Origin: JBEIJQ01 sp040380145
GTDB taxonomy: Bacteria > Bacteroidota > Bacteroidia > Chitinophagales > Saprospiraceae
Length of the DNA stretch: 6,761 bases
Reading direction: 5' to 3'
Assembly: GCA_040380145.1 (NCBI GenBank)
Contig: JBEIJQ010000159.1
Location: 1-6,761 of the forward strand
The notes under the pieces were generated by a model, which saw nothing but the letters and a program-made list of their open reading frames with translations, searched no databases and was not told where the DNA came from. Shown here piece after piece: positions 1 to 5,880 of this stretch; within the stretch, counting starts at the first letter, position 1, and every line of letters starts with the position of its first letter. The position numbers were made by a program, and so were the translations under genes.

Positions 1-16
1 CCAATCTCCCCATATC

Positions 17-1258
17 ATGGATCTCCTCCGCTTCACCACCGCCGGTTCCGTTGACGACGGCAAATCCACGCTCATCGGCCGCCTGCTGTACGACTCCAAG
101 TCGATTTTCGAAGACCAGTACGAGGCCATCCGCGCCAGCACCGAGCGCCGCGGCGAAGAGGGCGTCAACCTGGCCCTGCTCACCGACGGGCTGAAGGCCG
201 AACGCGAACAGGGCATCACCATCGACGTGGCCTATCGCTATTTCGCCACGCCCAAGCGCAAATTCATCATCGCCGACACGCCGGGGCACATCCAGTACAC
301 CCGCAACATGGTGACGGGCGCCTCCACGGCCAACCTCGCCATCATCTTGGTGGACGCCCGCAACGGCGTCGTGGAACAGACCAAGCGCCACGCCTACATC
401 GCCTCGCTGCTGCAGATCCCGCACGTAGCCGTGTGCATCAACAAAATGGACCTCGTAGATTGGGACGAGGCTACCTTCGAGCGCATCAAGGCCGATTTTT
501 CGGACGTGGCCGCCAAACTCGATGTGCAGGACGTGCACTTCATCCCCATCAGCGCCCTGCGCGGCGACAATGTGGTGAACAAAAGCGACCACATGCCCTG
601 GTACGGCGGATCCACCCTGATGTACCTGCTCGAAACGCTGCACATCGCCAGCGACCGCAACATGATCGATGCCCGCTTTCCGGTGCAGTTCGTGGTGCGC
701 CCCAACAACGACGAGTTCCATGATTACCGCGGCTACGCCGGTCGCATCGCCGGCGGCATTTTCCGCAAGGGCGACAAAGTGCTGGCCATGCCTTCGGGCT
801 TCGTGAGCCGCATCCGCTCCATTACCTGCGGCGGAGACCAGCTCGACGAAGCCTTCGCGCCGCAATCCGTGGCCATCGAACTGGAGGACGACATCGACAT
901 CAGCCGCGGCGACATGCTCGTCCGCGAGGCCAATGTGCCCACCGCTACCCAAGACCTGGAGGCCATGGTCTGCTGGTTCAACGAACGCCCGCTCAACCTG
1001 GGCGGCAAATACCTGCTCCTGCATACCAGCCGCGAATCCCGCTGCATCGTCAAGGACATCCGCTACAAGATGGACATCAACCAGCTCGTGCGCAACACCG
1101 ACGACAAGATCTTCCGCATGAACGACATCGGCCGCGTGGTCATCCGAACCCAATCCCCGCTGTTCGTGGACAGTTACCGCAAAAACCGCATCACCGGCAG
1201 TTTCGTGCTGGTGGACGAGGGCACCAACGAAACCGTGGCTGCGGGCATGATCGTGTGA
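17..1258 (+). CDS. cysN: Sulfate adenylyltransferase subunit 1 (CysN), GTPase subunit
   Basis: CysN is the regulatory GTPase of ATP sulfurylase. With CysD it makes adenosine 5'-phosphosulfate from sulfate and ATP in the cytoplasm, the first step of assimilatory sulfate activation, and GTP hydrolysis drives the reaction. The translation factor-type G motifs are all visible: P-loop GSVDDGKS at residues 10-17, GITID at 66-70, DTPGH at 87-91, NKMD at 142-145 and SAL at 179-181. EF-Tu-like beta-barrel domains follow, including the CysN-typical SRGDM at about 297-301. At 413 residues it is shorter than the enterobacterial protein (about 475), mainly at the N terminus, and it has no fused CysC kinase. 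The ATG at 17 gives the usual short Bacteroidota-like N terminus just ahead of the P-loop. The frame stays open to the window edge, so a slightly earlier start cannot be excluded. cysD is expected immediately upstream but is outside the window. Confidence 0.96.
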   Translation: MDLLRFTTAGSVDDGKSTLIGRLLYDSKSIFEDQYEAIRASTERRGEEGVNLALLTDGLKAEREQGITIDVAYRYFATPKRKFIIADTPGHIQYTRNMVTGASTANLAIILVDARNGVVEQTKRHAYIASLLQIPHVAVCINKMDLVDWDEATFERIKADFSDVAAKLDVQDVHFIPISALRGDNVVNKSDHMPWYGGSTLMYLLETLHIASDRNMIDARFPVQFVVRPNNDEFHDYRGYAGRIAGGIFRKGDKVLAMPSGFVSRIRSITCGGDQLDEAFAPQSVAIELEDDIDISRGDMLVREANVPTATQDLEAMVCWFNERPLNLGGKYLLLHTSRESRCIVKDIRYKMDINQLVRNTDDKIFRMNDIGRVVIRTQSPLFVDSYRKNRITGSFVLVDEGTNETVAAGMIV

Positions 1259-1283
1259 CGCCGTTCGATCGGCGGAACTTTTT
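1259..1283 (+). terminator. Possible weak Rho-independent terminator after cysN
   Basis: Directly after the cysN stop codon, CGCCG (1259-1263) and CGGCG (1270-1274) can pair around a 6-nt loop. They are followed by GAAC and a run of five T (1279-1283). The stem is short and the T run begins four bases after it, so this is at best a weak terminator, and read-through into the next gene is possible. The position between a housekeeping gene and a gene with its own apparent promoter fits the role. An mRNA 3'-end map would settle it. Confidence 0.35.
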
Positions 1284-1297
1284 CGGGGCGAAATCGT

Positions 1298-1305
1298 TAT
1301 TTTTG
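1298..1305 (+). promoter_or_regulatory. Candidate Bacteroidota -7 promoter box (TAnnTTTG) for the ATPase gene
   Basis: TATTTTTG matches the TAnnTTTG -7 consensus known for the primary sigma factor of Bacteroidota. It lies in the only AT-rich stretch between cysN and the ATPase gene. Transcription would begin near 1311 and leave a leader of about 26 nt. The -33 region is poor: only a T-rich run at about 1279-1283 is near the expected distance. The box is AT-simple and could occur by chance in such sequence, so the call rests mainly on position. Confidence 0.42.
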
Positions 1306-1317
1306 TAATTATTTTGC

Positions 1318-1328
1318 AAAAAAAAGGA
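1318..1328 (+). promoter_or_regulatory. A-rich leader with Shine-Dalgarno-like AAAGGA for the ATPase gene
   Basis: Eight A residues (1318-1325) run into AAAGGA (1323-1328), which is followed by eight bases and the ATG at 1337. The spacing and complementarity to the 16S 3' end support that start. The last two bases of the motif (1327-1328) belong to the right arm of the inverted repeat, so pairing of the arms would partly cover the ribosome binding site. Confidence 0.55.
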
Positions 1329-1336
1329 TTTCGCCC

Positions 1337-2635
1337 ATGTTGATTTCTTTTGAAATTGAAAATTTCCGTTCCATCAAAGATGCCCAGGTCTTTTCGATGG
1401 AAGCGGACACTTCGGGGACAAAAGCGAACAATTTTTTCCGCTGCCAACCCGAGGTCGGAGAACGCATCAAGTTGTTGAACAGCGCCGTCATGTACGGTGC
1501 CAATGCTTCTGGCAAGTCCAATTTCGTACTGGCTTTTCAGGCTTTGTGGCATTTGTTGAACGATCGGCGGAACATCAACAGTCCGATCGAGCAATACCAG
1601 CCCTTTCAGTTCGAACAAGATACCGAAACGACTCCCTGTCGTTTCAAGATCGAATTTCTCGGTCCCAAAAACCGTCGCTATATCTATGAGATCAGTTTTG
1701 GCCGCGAACAGATTTTGAACGAATCGCTCGGTTACTTCACCAGTTCGCGGGCCTCTTTTTTGTTCAGGAGAAAAGGGCCCATGGCAGAAAATCCGGCGAT
1801 TCACTGGGTCAAGTGCGAAGAAAGCCTGAAACCTCGGCCCAAAGACGACCGGGTGTTCGCCAATACACCTTATCTGGCCCGTTTCGGCCAAGACAGTCCA
1901 CACGAATGGCTCAGCGCGGTTTTTTCTTATTTGGGCCGTTACGTCATCATCCAATCGCACAGGATCCACCTGCTGTCGGAGGTGAAAAATGTAGAGGAAG
2001 ATTTGCGCTCCGACAAGGAAAGGCTCCACCGATTGTCGCGGCTGATCCGGGACGCGGACACCGGGATCTTGGCCCTGCGTTTGTCCGACGAACCCGGACA
2101 AACTTCGTCCATGCCCGCCCTTTGCCCACCGGAGGATTCTTTTTCCCGCGCCAACCCAACGAGCGGCCTTCTCGCGGCCCATGCCTATTACCGATCGGGT
2201 TTGGAGACAAACACCCAGAAGGATCTGTTTTTTTCCGAGGAATCAACGGGCACCCAACAGCTCTTGGTATTGGGCAATAAAATCCTTCCCGTGCTGGAAA
2301 ACGGCGGGGTCATCATCGTGGACGAGTGGACCAACAATCTCCATTTTTCGCTTTCCCAATTCTTGGTTTCTCTTTTCCAGGACGAATTGAGCAACCCGCA
2401 CAACGCTCAACTGATCGTTACCGCGCATGATCCGTCCTTGCTGAGAGACCATTTCCGAAAAGACCAGGTCTGGTTTGCGGACAAAAACAACAACGGGGCA
2501 ACCCGGCTCCACTCGGCGTTCGATTTCAGGGACGTACGGGACGATACCAATCTGGAACTTTGGTATCGAACCGGCAAATTCGGCGCGAAGCCCCATATCA
2601 AAGCAATGCAGTTTGTCCATGGCACGGCAAAATAA
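1337..2635 (+). CDS. ABC/AAA-15 type ATPase of an RloAB/AbiL-like defence pair
   Basis: This 432-residue protein starts with the family's typical N terminus (I-ENFRSIKD). Its nucleotide-binding parts are Walker A GANASGKS at 54-61, an ABC signature-like ESTGTQQLL at 302-310, Walker B VIIVDE at 325-330 followed by a D-loop-like NNLH, and the switch histidine in TAHD at 362-365. The C terminus carries the DF-DVRDDTNLE-WYRTGKFGAKP block characteristic of RloA/AbiLi-type proteins. In related two-gene systems (AbiL, RloAB, and more distantly AriA of PARIS) the ATPase senses infection and holds or releases a Toprim effector. Here the next gene is an RloB-like protein overlapping by 17 nt, which strongly supports that pairing. 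Residues 65-300 are the usual variable insert that may carry sensing surfaces. By eye GC content is clearly below that of cysN, consistent with acquisition by transfer. Family assignment is firm; anti-phage function is inferred. Confidence 0.9.
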   Translation: MLISFEIENFRSIKDAQVFSMEADTSGTKANNFFRCQPEVGERIKLLNSAVMYGANASGKSNFVLAFQALWHLLNDRRNINSPIEQYQPFQFEQDTETTPCRFKIEFLGPKNRRYIYEISFGREQILNESLGYFTSSRASFLFRRKGPMAENPAIHWVKCEESLKPRPKDDRVFANTPYLARFGQDSPHEWLSAVFSYLGRYVIIQSHRIHLLSEVKNVEEDLRSDKERLHRLSRLIRDADTGILALRLSDEPGQTSSMPALCPPEDSFSRANPTSGLLAAHAYYRSGLETNTQKDLFFSEESTGTQQLLVLGNKILPVLENGGVIIVDEWTNNLHFSLSQFLVSLFQDELSNPHNAQLIVTAHDPSLLRDHFRKDQVWFADKNNNGATRLHSAFDFRDVRDDTNLELWYRTGKFGAKPHIKAMQFVHGTAK

Positions 2636-3653
2636 CCATCGGACGGCCCCTCGTCGCGCATCCGTGTTCATCGCCGTGGAGGGGCGCAACACGGAACACG
2701 AATACTTCCAGCGTTTGTCCGAAATGGATTCGGTCAACGAGCATTTCGATATTGCGATCTATCCCGAAATCAATCAATTGGACGAACGCGTAGTGACGGA
2801 CCCGATCGGTCTTGTCAAAACGGCGGCCTCCAAAGGCAGGGGGTACGACCACCGATGGGCGGTCATGGACCACGACGGCCATGCCAAACTGGACGAAGCC
2901 TTCCAATTGGCGCAAAAAGAAAAAGTGTCCATCGCCTTTTCCCACATTGCTTTCGAAATTTGGCTCCTACTCCATTTCGAACAATGCGCAACGCCCTTCG
3001 CCCGGGCAGAATGCAAGGACGGTACTGCCCAAAGAAAAAGCATGCTCTGCGGCTCGGCCGTTGCCCAAACGGGCCATTGCGCCGGCAATACCTGCGTGGC
3101 CGGTTATCTGCGCTGCCGAAATTGGCTCCCGGACTACGGCAAAAGCCGCCGAACGGCCCGGTCTGTGGCCGAAACCATTCTGCAAGAACCCCTTTTGACC
3201 CATGCCGTGAAAAATGCCGCATGGATCCGCTCGCTCCAGGTTCTCGACGGCCGCCCGAGAGCCCGCAAACACAACCCCTACACGGACGTTGACCAATTGG
3301 TCAAACTTTTGCTGTGCCGCGGCGAGGTTTTTCATTGGGGCCGGTTGGATCACTCCTATCGGATCCCCGGCATCGCCGCTTTGACCGTCAGCGGCGGCCC
3401 CGACCGCCCGACAGTGCGCTATGCCAACCTCGGCTCCAAGCAGGCCGTACTGAACGCATCCAATTTTCCGGAGCACTTTTCCTGCTCCGTTGGCAACGGG
3501 CGCCATATTCCGATTGCGTTTCCCTCCAGAACCTTTCTCATCGCGCCGGGCCACGAGGTCGAATTTTTCCTCGGGCTCCCGACTATCGTCGAACCCGGGG
3601 CTTTGCTTAGTTTTGCCAACGGTCAACACCGACTCCTGATTCCCCTTAACTGA
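2619..3653 (+). CDS. RloB/AbiLii-like Toprim-fold effector with Cys-rich insert and C-terminal extension
   Basis: This 344-residue protein is the likely effector of the ATPase upstream. Seen directly: a Toprim-like glutamate in EGRNTEHEYF (21-30), an acidic DHD (84-86) after a beta strand, the RloB hallmark FEIWLLLHFE (112-121), and NPYTDVDQLV (219-228). These order as in RloB, so residues 1 to about 235 are the RloB domain. Between the last two motifs lie six cysteines (123, 132, 144, 154, 159, 166) that could bind a metal. Residues 236-344 form a strand-rich extension with no membrane segment that I do not recognise. The ATG at 2619 is chosen because it precedes the first conserved motif by about 18 residues and gives a translational-coupling overlap; the frame is open further upstream inside the ATPase gene. 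Known relatives such as PARIS AriB act as nucleases; that activity here is inferred. Confidence 0.88.
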   Translation: MARQNNHRTAPRRASVFIAVEGRNTEHEYFQRLSEMDSVNEHFDIAIYPEINQLDERVVTDPIGLVKTAASKGRGYDHRWAVMDHDGHAKLDEAFQLAQKEKVSIAFSHIAFEIWLLLHFEQCATPFARAECKDGTAQRKSMLCGSAVAQTGHCAGNTCVAGYLRCRNWLPDYGKSRRTARSVAETILQEPLLTHAVKNAAWIRSLQVLDGRPRARKHNPYTDVDQLVKLLLCRGEVFHWGRLDHSYRIPGIAALTVSGGPDRPTVRYANLGSKQAVLNASNFPEHFSCSVGNGRHIPIAFPSRTFLIAPGHEVEFFLGLPTIVEPGALLSFANGQHRLLIPLN

Positions 3654-3655
3654 AT

Positions 3656-4894
3656 ATGTACCGTTTCTTTTTTCTCCTCCTCCTCGCCCACGGCCTCCGC
3701 GCCCAGGCACCCGCCGATGTTCCCACGCTCGCCGGATTTTCGCTCGGCGACAAGCGCGGCGCCCCCACCCTGCGGCTGGGGCAGCCCATCCGCGCCGGCT
3801 TTTATCCCGATGCCTTCGAATACGAGGTGTTCAAGGTCAAGGCCGACAGCAGCCTCGTGGCGGTCTTCGAATTTTCGCCCGTGGCGATGCAAAAGATCTG
3901 GTCGGTGGAACTGTCGGGAGAAAAGACCGATACCGCTGTTTTTCTCGGGCTGAAACTAGGCGCCTCCGCCAAATCCGTGGAAAAAACCCTCGGCGCGCCC
4001 GGCGTCAAGGCCGATGTGGAGGATGGCCAGTTGTGGCTGTATCCGCAGGCCAATTATTCTCTTTTTTTCGACAAAAAAGAAAAACTCCGCAAGATCAAGA
4101 TCCGCGACCGGAAAAGCGGCAAACTCGATCTGCCCGAGCCCATCAACGCCGTGCTCACCTATTTGCTGTACGCGGAATACCCCGAGCGTTTCACCGATCA
4201 GCCCTACAAGATCCGACCGGCCCGCTGGGCAGTGGCCGAGCTCAACGGAGACCCCTTCCCCGAAGTGGTGATGCTCACCAAAAACCACTACCGCCTGACC
4301 CCCACGGTCCATATCTACACGATCCGGGAAGGACGCGCCAAACGCTGGAGCGAATCCCTGGCGCCGGGCAGGCCCGTGGCCGCCGACGGAGATTTCCTCG
4401 ACGAATACGCGGCCACGGGCCGCGTGATGGACGCCGGGTTCGCCCCCGAAGAAGAAGCCTCCGCCGAAGAGTTCATCGCCGGCGCGATCGGACAGAAAAT
4501 GCGCGTGGTCCGCTTCGCCAACGCCGTGCACACCGCCCGGGCCGGCGATCTGGGCGGCTACACCGACTGCTCTTGGTTCGCGCTGCCCGATAATTCCGCC
4601 CAAGGACTGCGGTTTCCCCTGCCCGACGGCTTGGACGCCGGCATGCTCGAAGGGCAACTCGGCCGTTTCGTGCTCTGCAAGATAGAGCAGCAATTGTTTG
4701 TTTACCAGATCATCGGAACCTTGCCCAACGGGCGGCTCGACAAGACCGTCTGGCAGGTGCCCCTGCCCGAAAACTTCGGCTCTTTCGCCCCGGACCAACC
4801 CGACGGGATCATCCGCTTCGTGCCGATCATCGGCAACGGCCAAGCGGAGAAACTCCTGCTCGACCTTTCCCCCCAATACTTGGTCAAACCCTGA
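3656..4894 (+). CDS. Secreted or periplasmic hypothetical protein
   Basis: I do not recognise this 412-residue protein as a named family. It starts with a signal peptide: a short basic n-region (MYR), a hydrophobic core FFFLLLLAHGL, and a probable cut after LRA (residue 16) leaving Gln at +1, a pattern common in Bacteroidota. There is no lipobox cysteine. Residues 96-149 (GLKLGASAKSVEKTLGAP, then a beta-rich stretch) resemble the G-S-V-LG-P repeat unit seen in BamE-like and related periplasmic domains. Residues 191-222 (VAELNGDPFPEVVML) look like an FG-GAP or VCBS-type D-NGD-PEVV strand-loop. It is therefore probably a multi-domain beta protein outside the cytoplasm. The start is 2 nt after the RloB-like stop, with no room for its own promoter. 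GC content returns to the level of cysN, which suggests it belongs to the host backbone and not to the defence module. Confidence 0.85.
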   Translation: MYRFFFLLLLAHGLRAQAPADVPTLAGFSLGDKRGAPTLRLGQPIRAGFYPDAFEYEVFKVKADSSLVAVFEFSPVAMQKIWSVELSGEKTDTAVFLGLKLGASAKSVEKTLGAPGVKADVEDGQLWLYPQANYSLFFDKKEKLRKIKIRDRKSGKLDLPEPINAVLTYLLYAEYPERFTDQPYKIRPARWAVAELNGDPFPEVVMLTKNHYRLTPTVHIYTIREGRAKRWSESLAPGRPVAADGDFLDEYAATGRVMDAGFAPEEEASAEEFIAGAIGQKMRVVRFANAVHTARAGDLGGYTDCSWFALPDNSAQGLRFPLPDGLDAGMLEGQLGRFVLCKIEQQLFVYQIIGTLPNGRLDKTVWQVPLPENFGSFAPDQPDGIIRFVPIIGNGQAEKLLLDLSPQYLVKP

Positions 4895-4910
4895 TCCCTC
4901 CGTCCCGGAT

Positions 4911-5207
4911 ATGTTCAAACCCACCCCCGCCAACCTGAAAAAGGTCGAATCGCTTTTCCAACAGCTCGGCTACACGCTGCGCTACGAAAAAGGCCATTTC
5001 CAATCGGGCTACTGCTTGGTGGAAAACAAAAAGATCGTGGTCGTCAACAAGTTCTTCGACTCCGAGGGGCGCATGAACGTGCTGCTCGACCTCCTCAGCC
5101 GGATTCCGGTGGACCGCGCCGCCTTCGACGGAGAATCCGCGGCCCTTTTCGAGAAACTGTTTCCCCAATCGGAGTCCGCTCCCCCAATCGGGCTGTTCGA
5201 TGCGTAA
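4911..5207 (+). CDS. Small conserved hypothetical protein (98 residues)
   Basis: This is a short cytoplasmic alpha/beta protein of unknown function. It opens with a helix (NLKKVESLFQQLGYTLRYE), followed by GHFQSGYCLVENKKIVVVNKFF (residues 28-49), then a helix around RMNVLLDLLSRI. The G-F-SG-C-V--KKIVVVNKFFD core is one I associate from memory with a small protein family widespread in Bacteroidota; I cannot verify this here. There is no signal peptide, membrane segment or recognisable catalytic motif, although the single cysteine (C35) sits in the conserved core. The gene begins 16 nt after the upstream stop and overlaps the methyltransferase start by 8 nt, so the two are probably translated together. 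The frame is open further upstream inside the previous gene, but 4911 is the first start outside it and matches the expected N terminus. Confidence 0.8.
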   Translation: MFKPTPANLKKVESLFQQLGYTLRYEKGHFQSGYCLVENKKIVVVNKFFDSEGRMNVLLDLLSRIPVDRAAFDGESAALFEKLFPQSESAPPIGLFDA

Positions 5208-5880
5208 GCCTTCCCGGTGGCGCCGCTGGGCCAAGCGCCTGCTCTTCCCGCTGCTGCGGGCCTGGTACGGCCGTTATGGCCGCCAAACCCGCCGATACCG
5301 GTTCCGCGACCTGCGCCTCACCGTGCTGCCCGGCGTTTTCCACCCGGGTCTTTTTTTCAGCACCGGCGTGCTGATGCGCTTTTTGGAAAAACAACCGCTC
5401 CAAGACCTCTCCCTCCTCGAGATCGGCTCCGGCAGCGGGGCTGTCTCCTGCTGGGCGGCCCGCCTCGGAGCAAAGGTCACGGCCCTCGACATCAACCCGG
5501 CCGCCGTGGCCTGCACCCGGCAGAACGCCTTGGAAAACAGTCTTTCGCTCCAAGTACTGACTTCCGACCTCTTGGACGAACTGCCCCCACGACGCTTCGA
5601 TCGGGTGGTCGTCAACCCGCCCTACTACCCCCGAACGCCGCAAAACGACGCAGAAAAAGCCTTTTTCTGCGGGGAAAATTTCGAGTTTTTCGAAAAACTC
5701 GCCCGTCAACTGCCCACCTACCTGTCCGAAAACGCCCTCGTGTGGATGATCCTCTCCGAAGACTGCGCCCTGGAGCCGATCGAACAGTTTTTCGTCCGCG
5801 CGGGTTTCTCTTTTCGTCTCGTCCATCGGGAAGCCGTGTGGGGCGAAGACAATTTTGTTTTTTTATTGGAAAAAAAATGA
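5200..5880 (+). CDS. Class I SAM-dependent methyltransferase, NPPY type
   Basis: This 226-residue protein has a Rossmann-fold methyltransferase domain. The SAM-binding motif I is LEIGSGSG at 73-80, an acidic residue that would contact the ribose lies in ALDINP (D97), the DLL at 123-125 is in the adenine-contact position, and motif IV is NPPYYP at 139-144. NPPY is typical of enzymes that methylate planar nitrogens, as in PrmC/HemK glutamine methyltransferases and N6-adenine methyltransferases. The F-PG-FFSTGVLMRFL segment (47-62) also resembles the PrmC and RsmC-like group. It lacks the N-terminal helical bundle of true PrmC, so the substrate is unassigned. The first 36 residues are unusually basic, with 14 Arg or Lys, which suggests nucleic acid or ribosome contact. 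The gene overlaps its neighbours by 8 nt upstream and 4 nt downstream. Confidence 0.88.
   Translation: MRKPSRWRRWAKRLLFPLLRAWYGRYGRQTRRYRFRDLRLTVLPGVFHPGLFFSTGVLMRFLEKQPLQDLSLLEIGSGSGAVSCWAARLGAKVTALDINPAAVACTRQNALENSLSLQVLTSDLLDELPPRRFDRVVVNPPYYPRTPQNDAEKAFFCGENFEFFEKLARQLPTYLSENALVWMILSEDCALEPIEQFFVRAGFSFRLVHREAVWGEDNFVFLLEKK
5858..5877 (+). repeat. T7/A8 inverted homopolymer runs at the methyltransferase-yggS junction
   Basis: Seven T (5858-5864), five bases, and eight A (5870-5877) form a weak all-AT hairpin directly over the start codon of the yggS-like gene; the last A is the A of ATG. The A run is likely to act as an A-rich translation initiation signal in place of a Shine-Dalgarno sequence. 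It also forms an A_AAA_AAA heptamer in the methyltransferase reading frame, immediately before its TGA stop. Confidence 0.5.

Larger units (their letters stand above)
1286..1336 (+). repeat. Perfect 10-bp inverted repeat flanking the candidate -7 box and abutting the ATPase start codon
   Basis: GGGCGAAATC at 1286-1295 is exactly the reverse complement of GATTTCGCCC at 1327-1336, with a 31-nt AT-rich spacer. The right arm ends on the base before the ATG at 1337. The left arm lies just upstream of the candidate -7 box, inside the region RNA polymerase would cover. It could be an operator bound by a dimeric regulator. Alternatively, in read-through transcripts from cysN that contain both arms, it could form a hairpin that hides the start codon. 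A transcript started near 1311 would lack the left arm, so the two transcripts would be translated differently. The pairing is seen directly; both roles are inferred. Confidence 0.5.

Noticed and set aside
1259..1336. Riboswitch or attenuator controlling cysN or the ATPase gene
   Set aside because: The region is only 78 bases, with no recognisable aptamer core. The inverted repeat and the promoter-like box explain the visible structure better.
1266..1573. 13-base direct repeat CGATCGGCGGAAC at 1266-1278 and 1561-1573
   Set aside because: One such exact 13-mer pair is expected with a chance of roughly one in three in a window this size. The second copy lies within coding sequence with no other shared context.
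2475..2618. Upstream extension of the RloB-like frame to an earlier ATG inside the ATPase gene
   Set aside because: The extra 48 residues have no similarity to RloB N termini and would lie over conserved ATPase C-terminal codons. The ATG at 2619 gives a normal N terminus.
2967..3710. Minus-strand open frame (247 codons) opposite the RloB-like gene
   Set aside because: Low-complexity Gly/Arg-rich start and no family motif. The + strand frame carries the conserved RloB motifs throughout.
3956..4933. Long minus-strand open frame (325 codons) opposite the secreted protein gene
   Set aside because: It is Gly-, Val- and Glu-rich with no domain motifs. It is explained by strong GC bias at codon positions of the + strand gene, which has a signal peptide and correct operon spacing.
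5217..5876. Upstream extension of the yggS-like frame through the methyltransferase gene
   Set aside because: The extension is Pro/Arg-rich out-of-frame translation of the methyltransferase. The family N terminus begins at the ATG at 5877.
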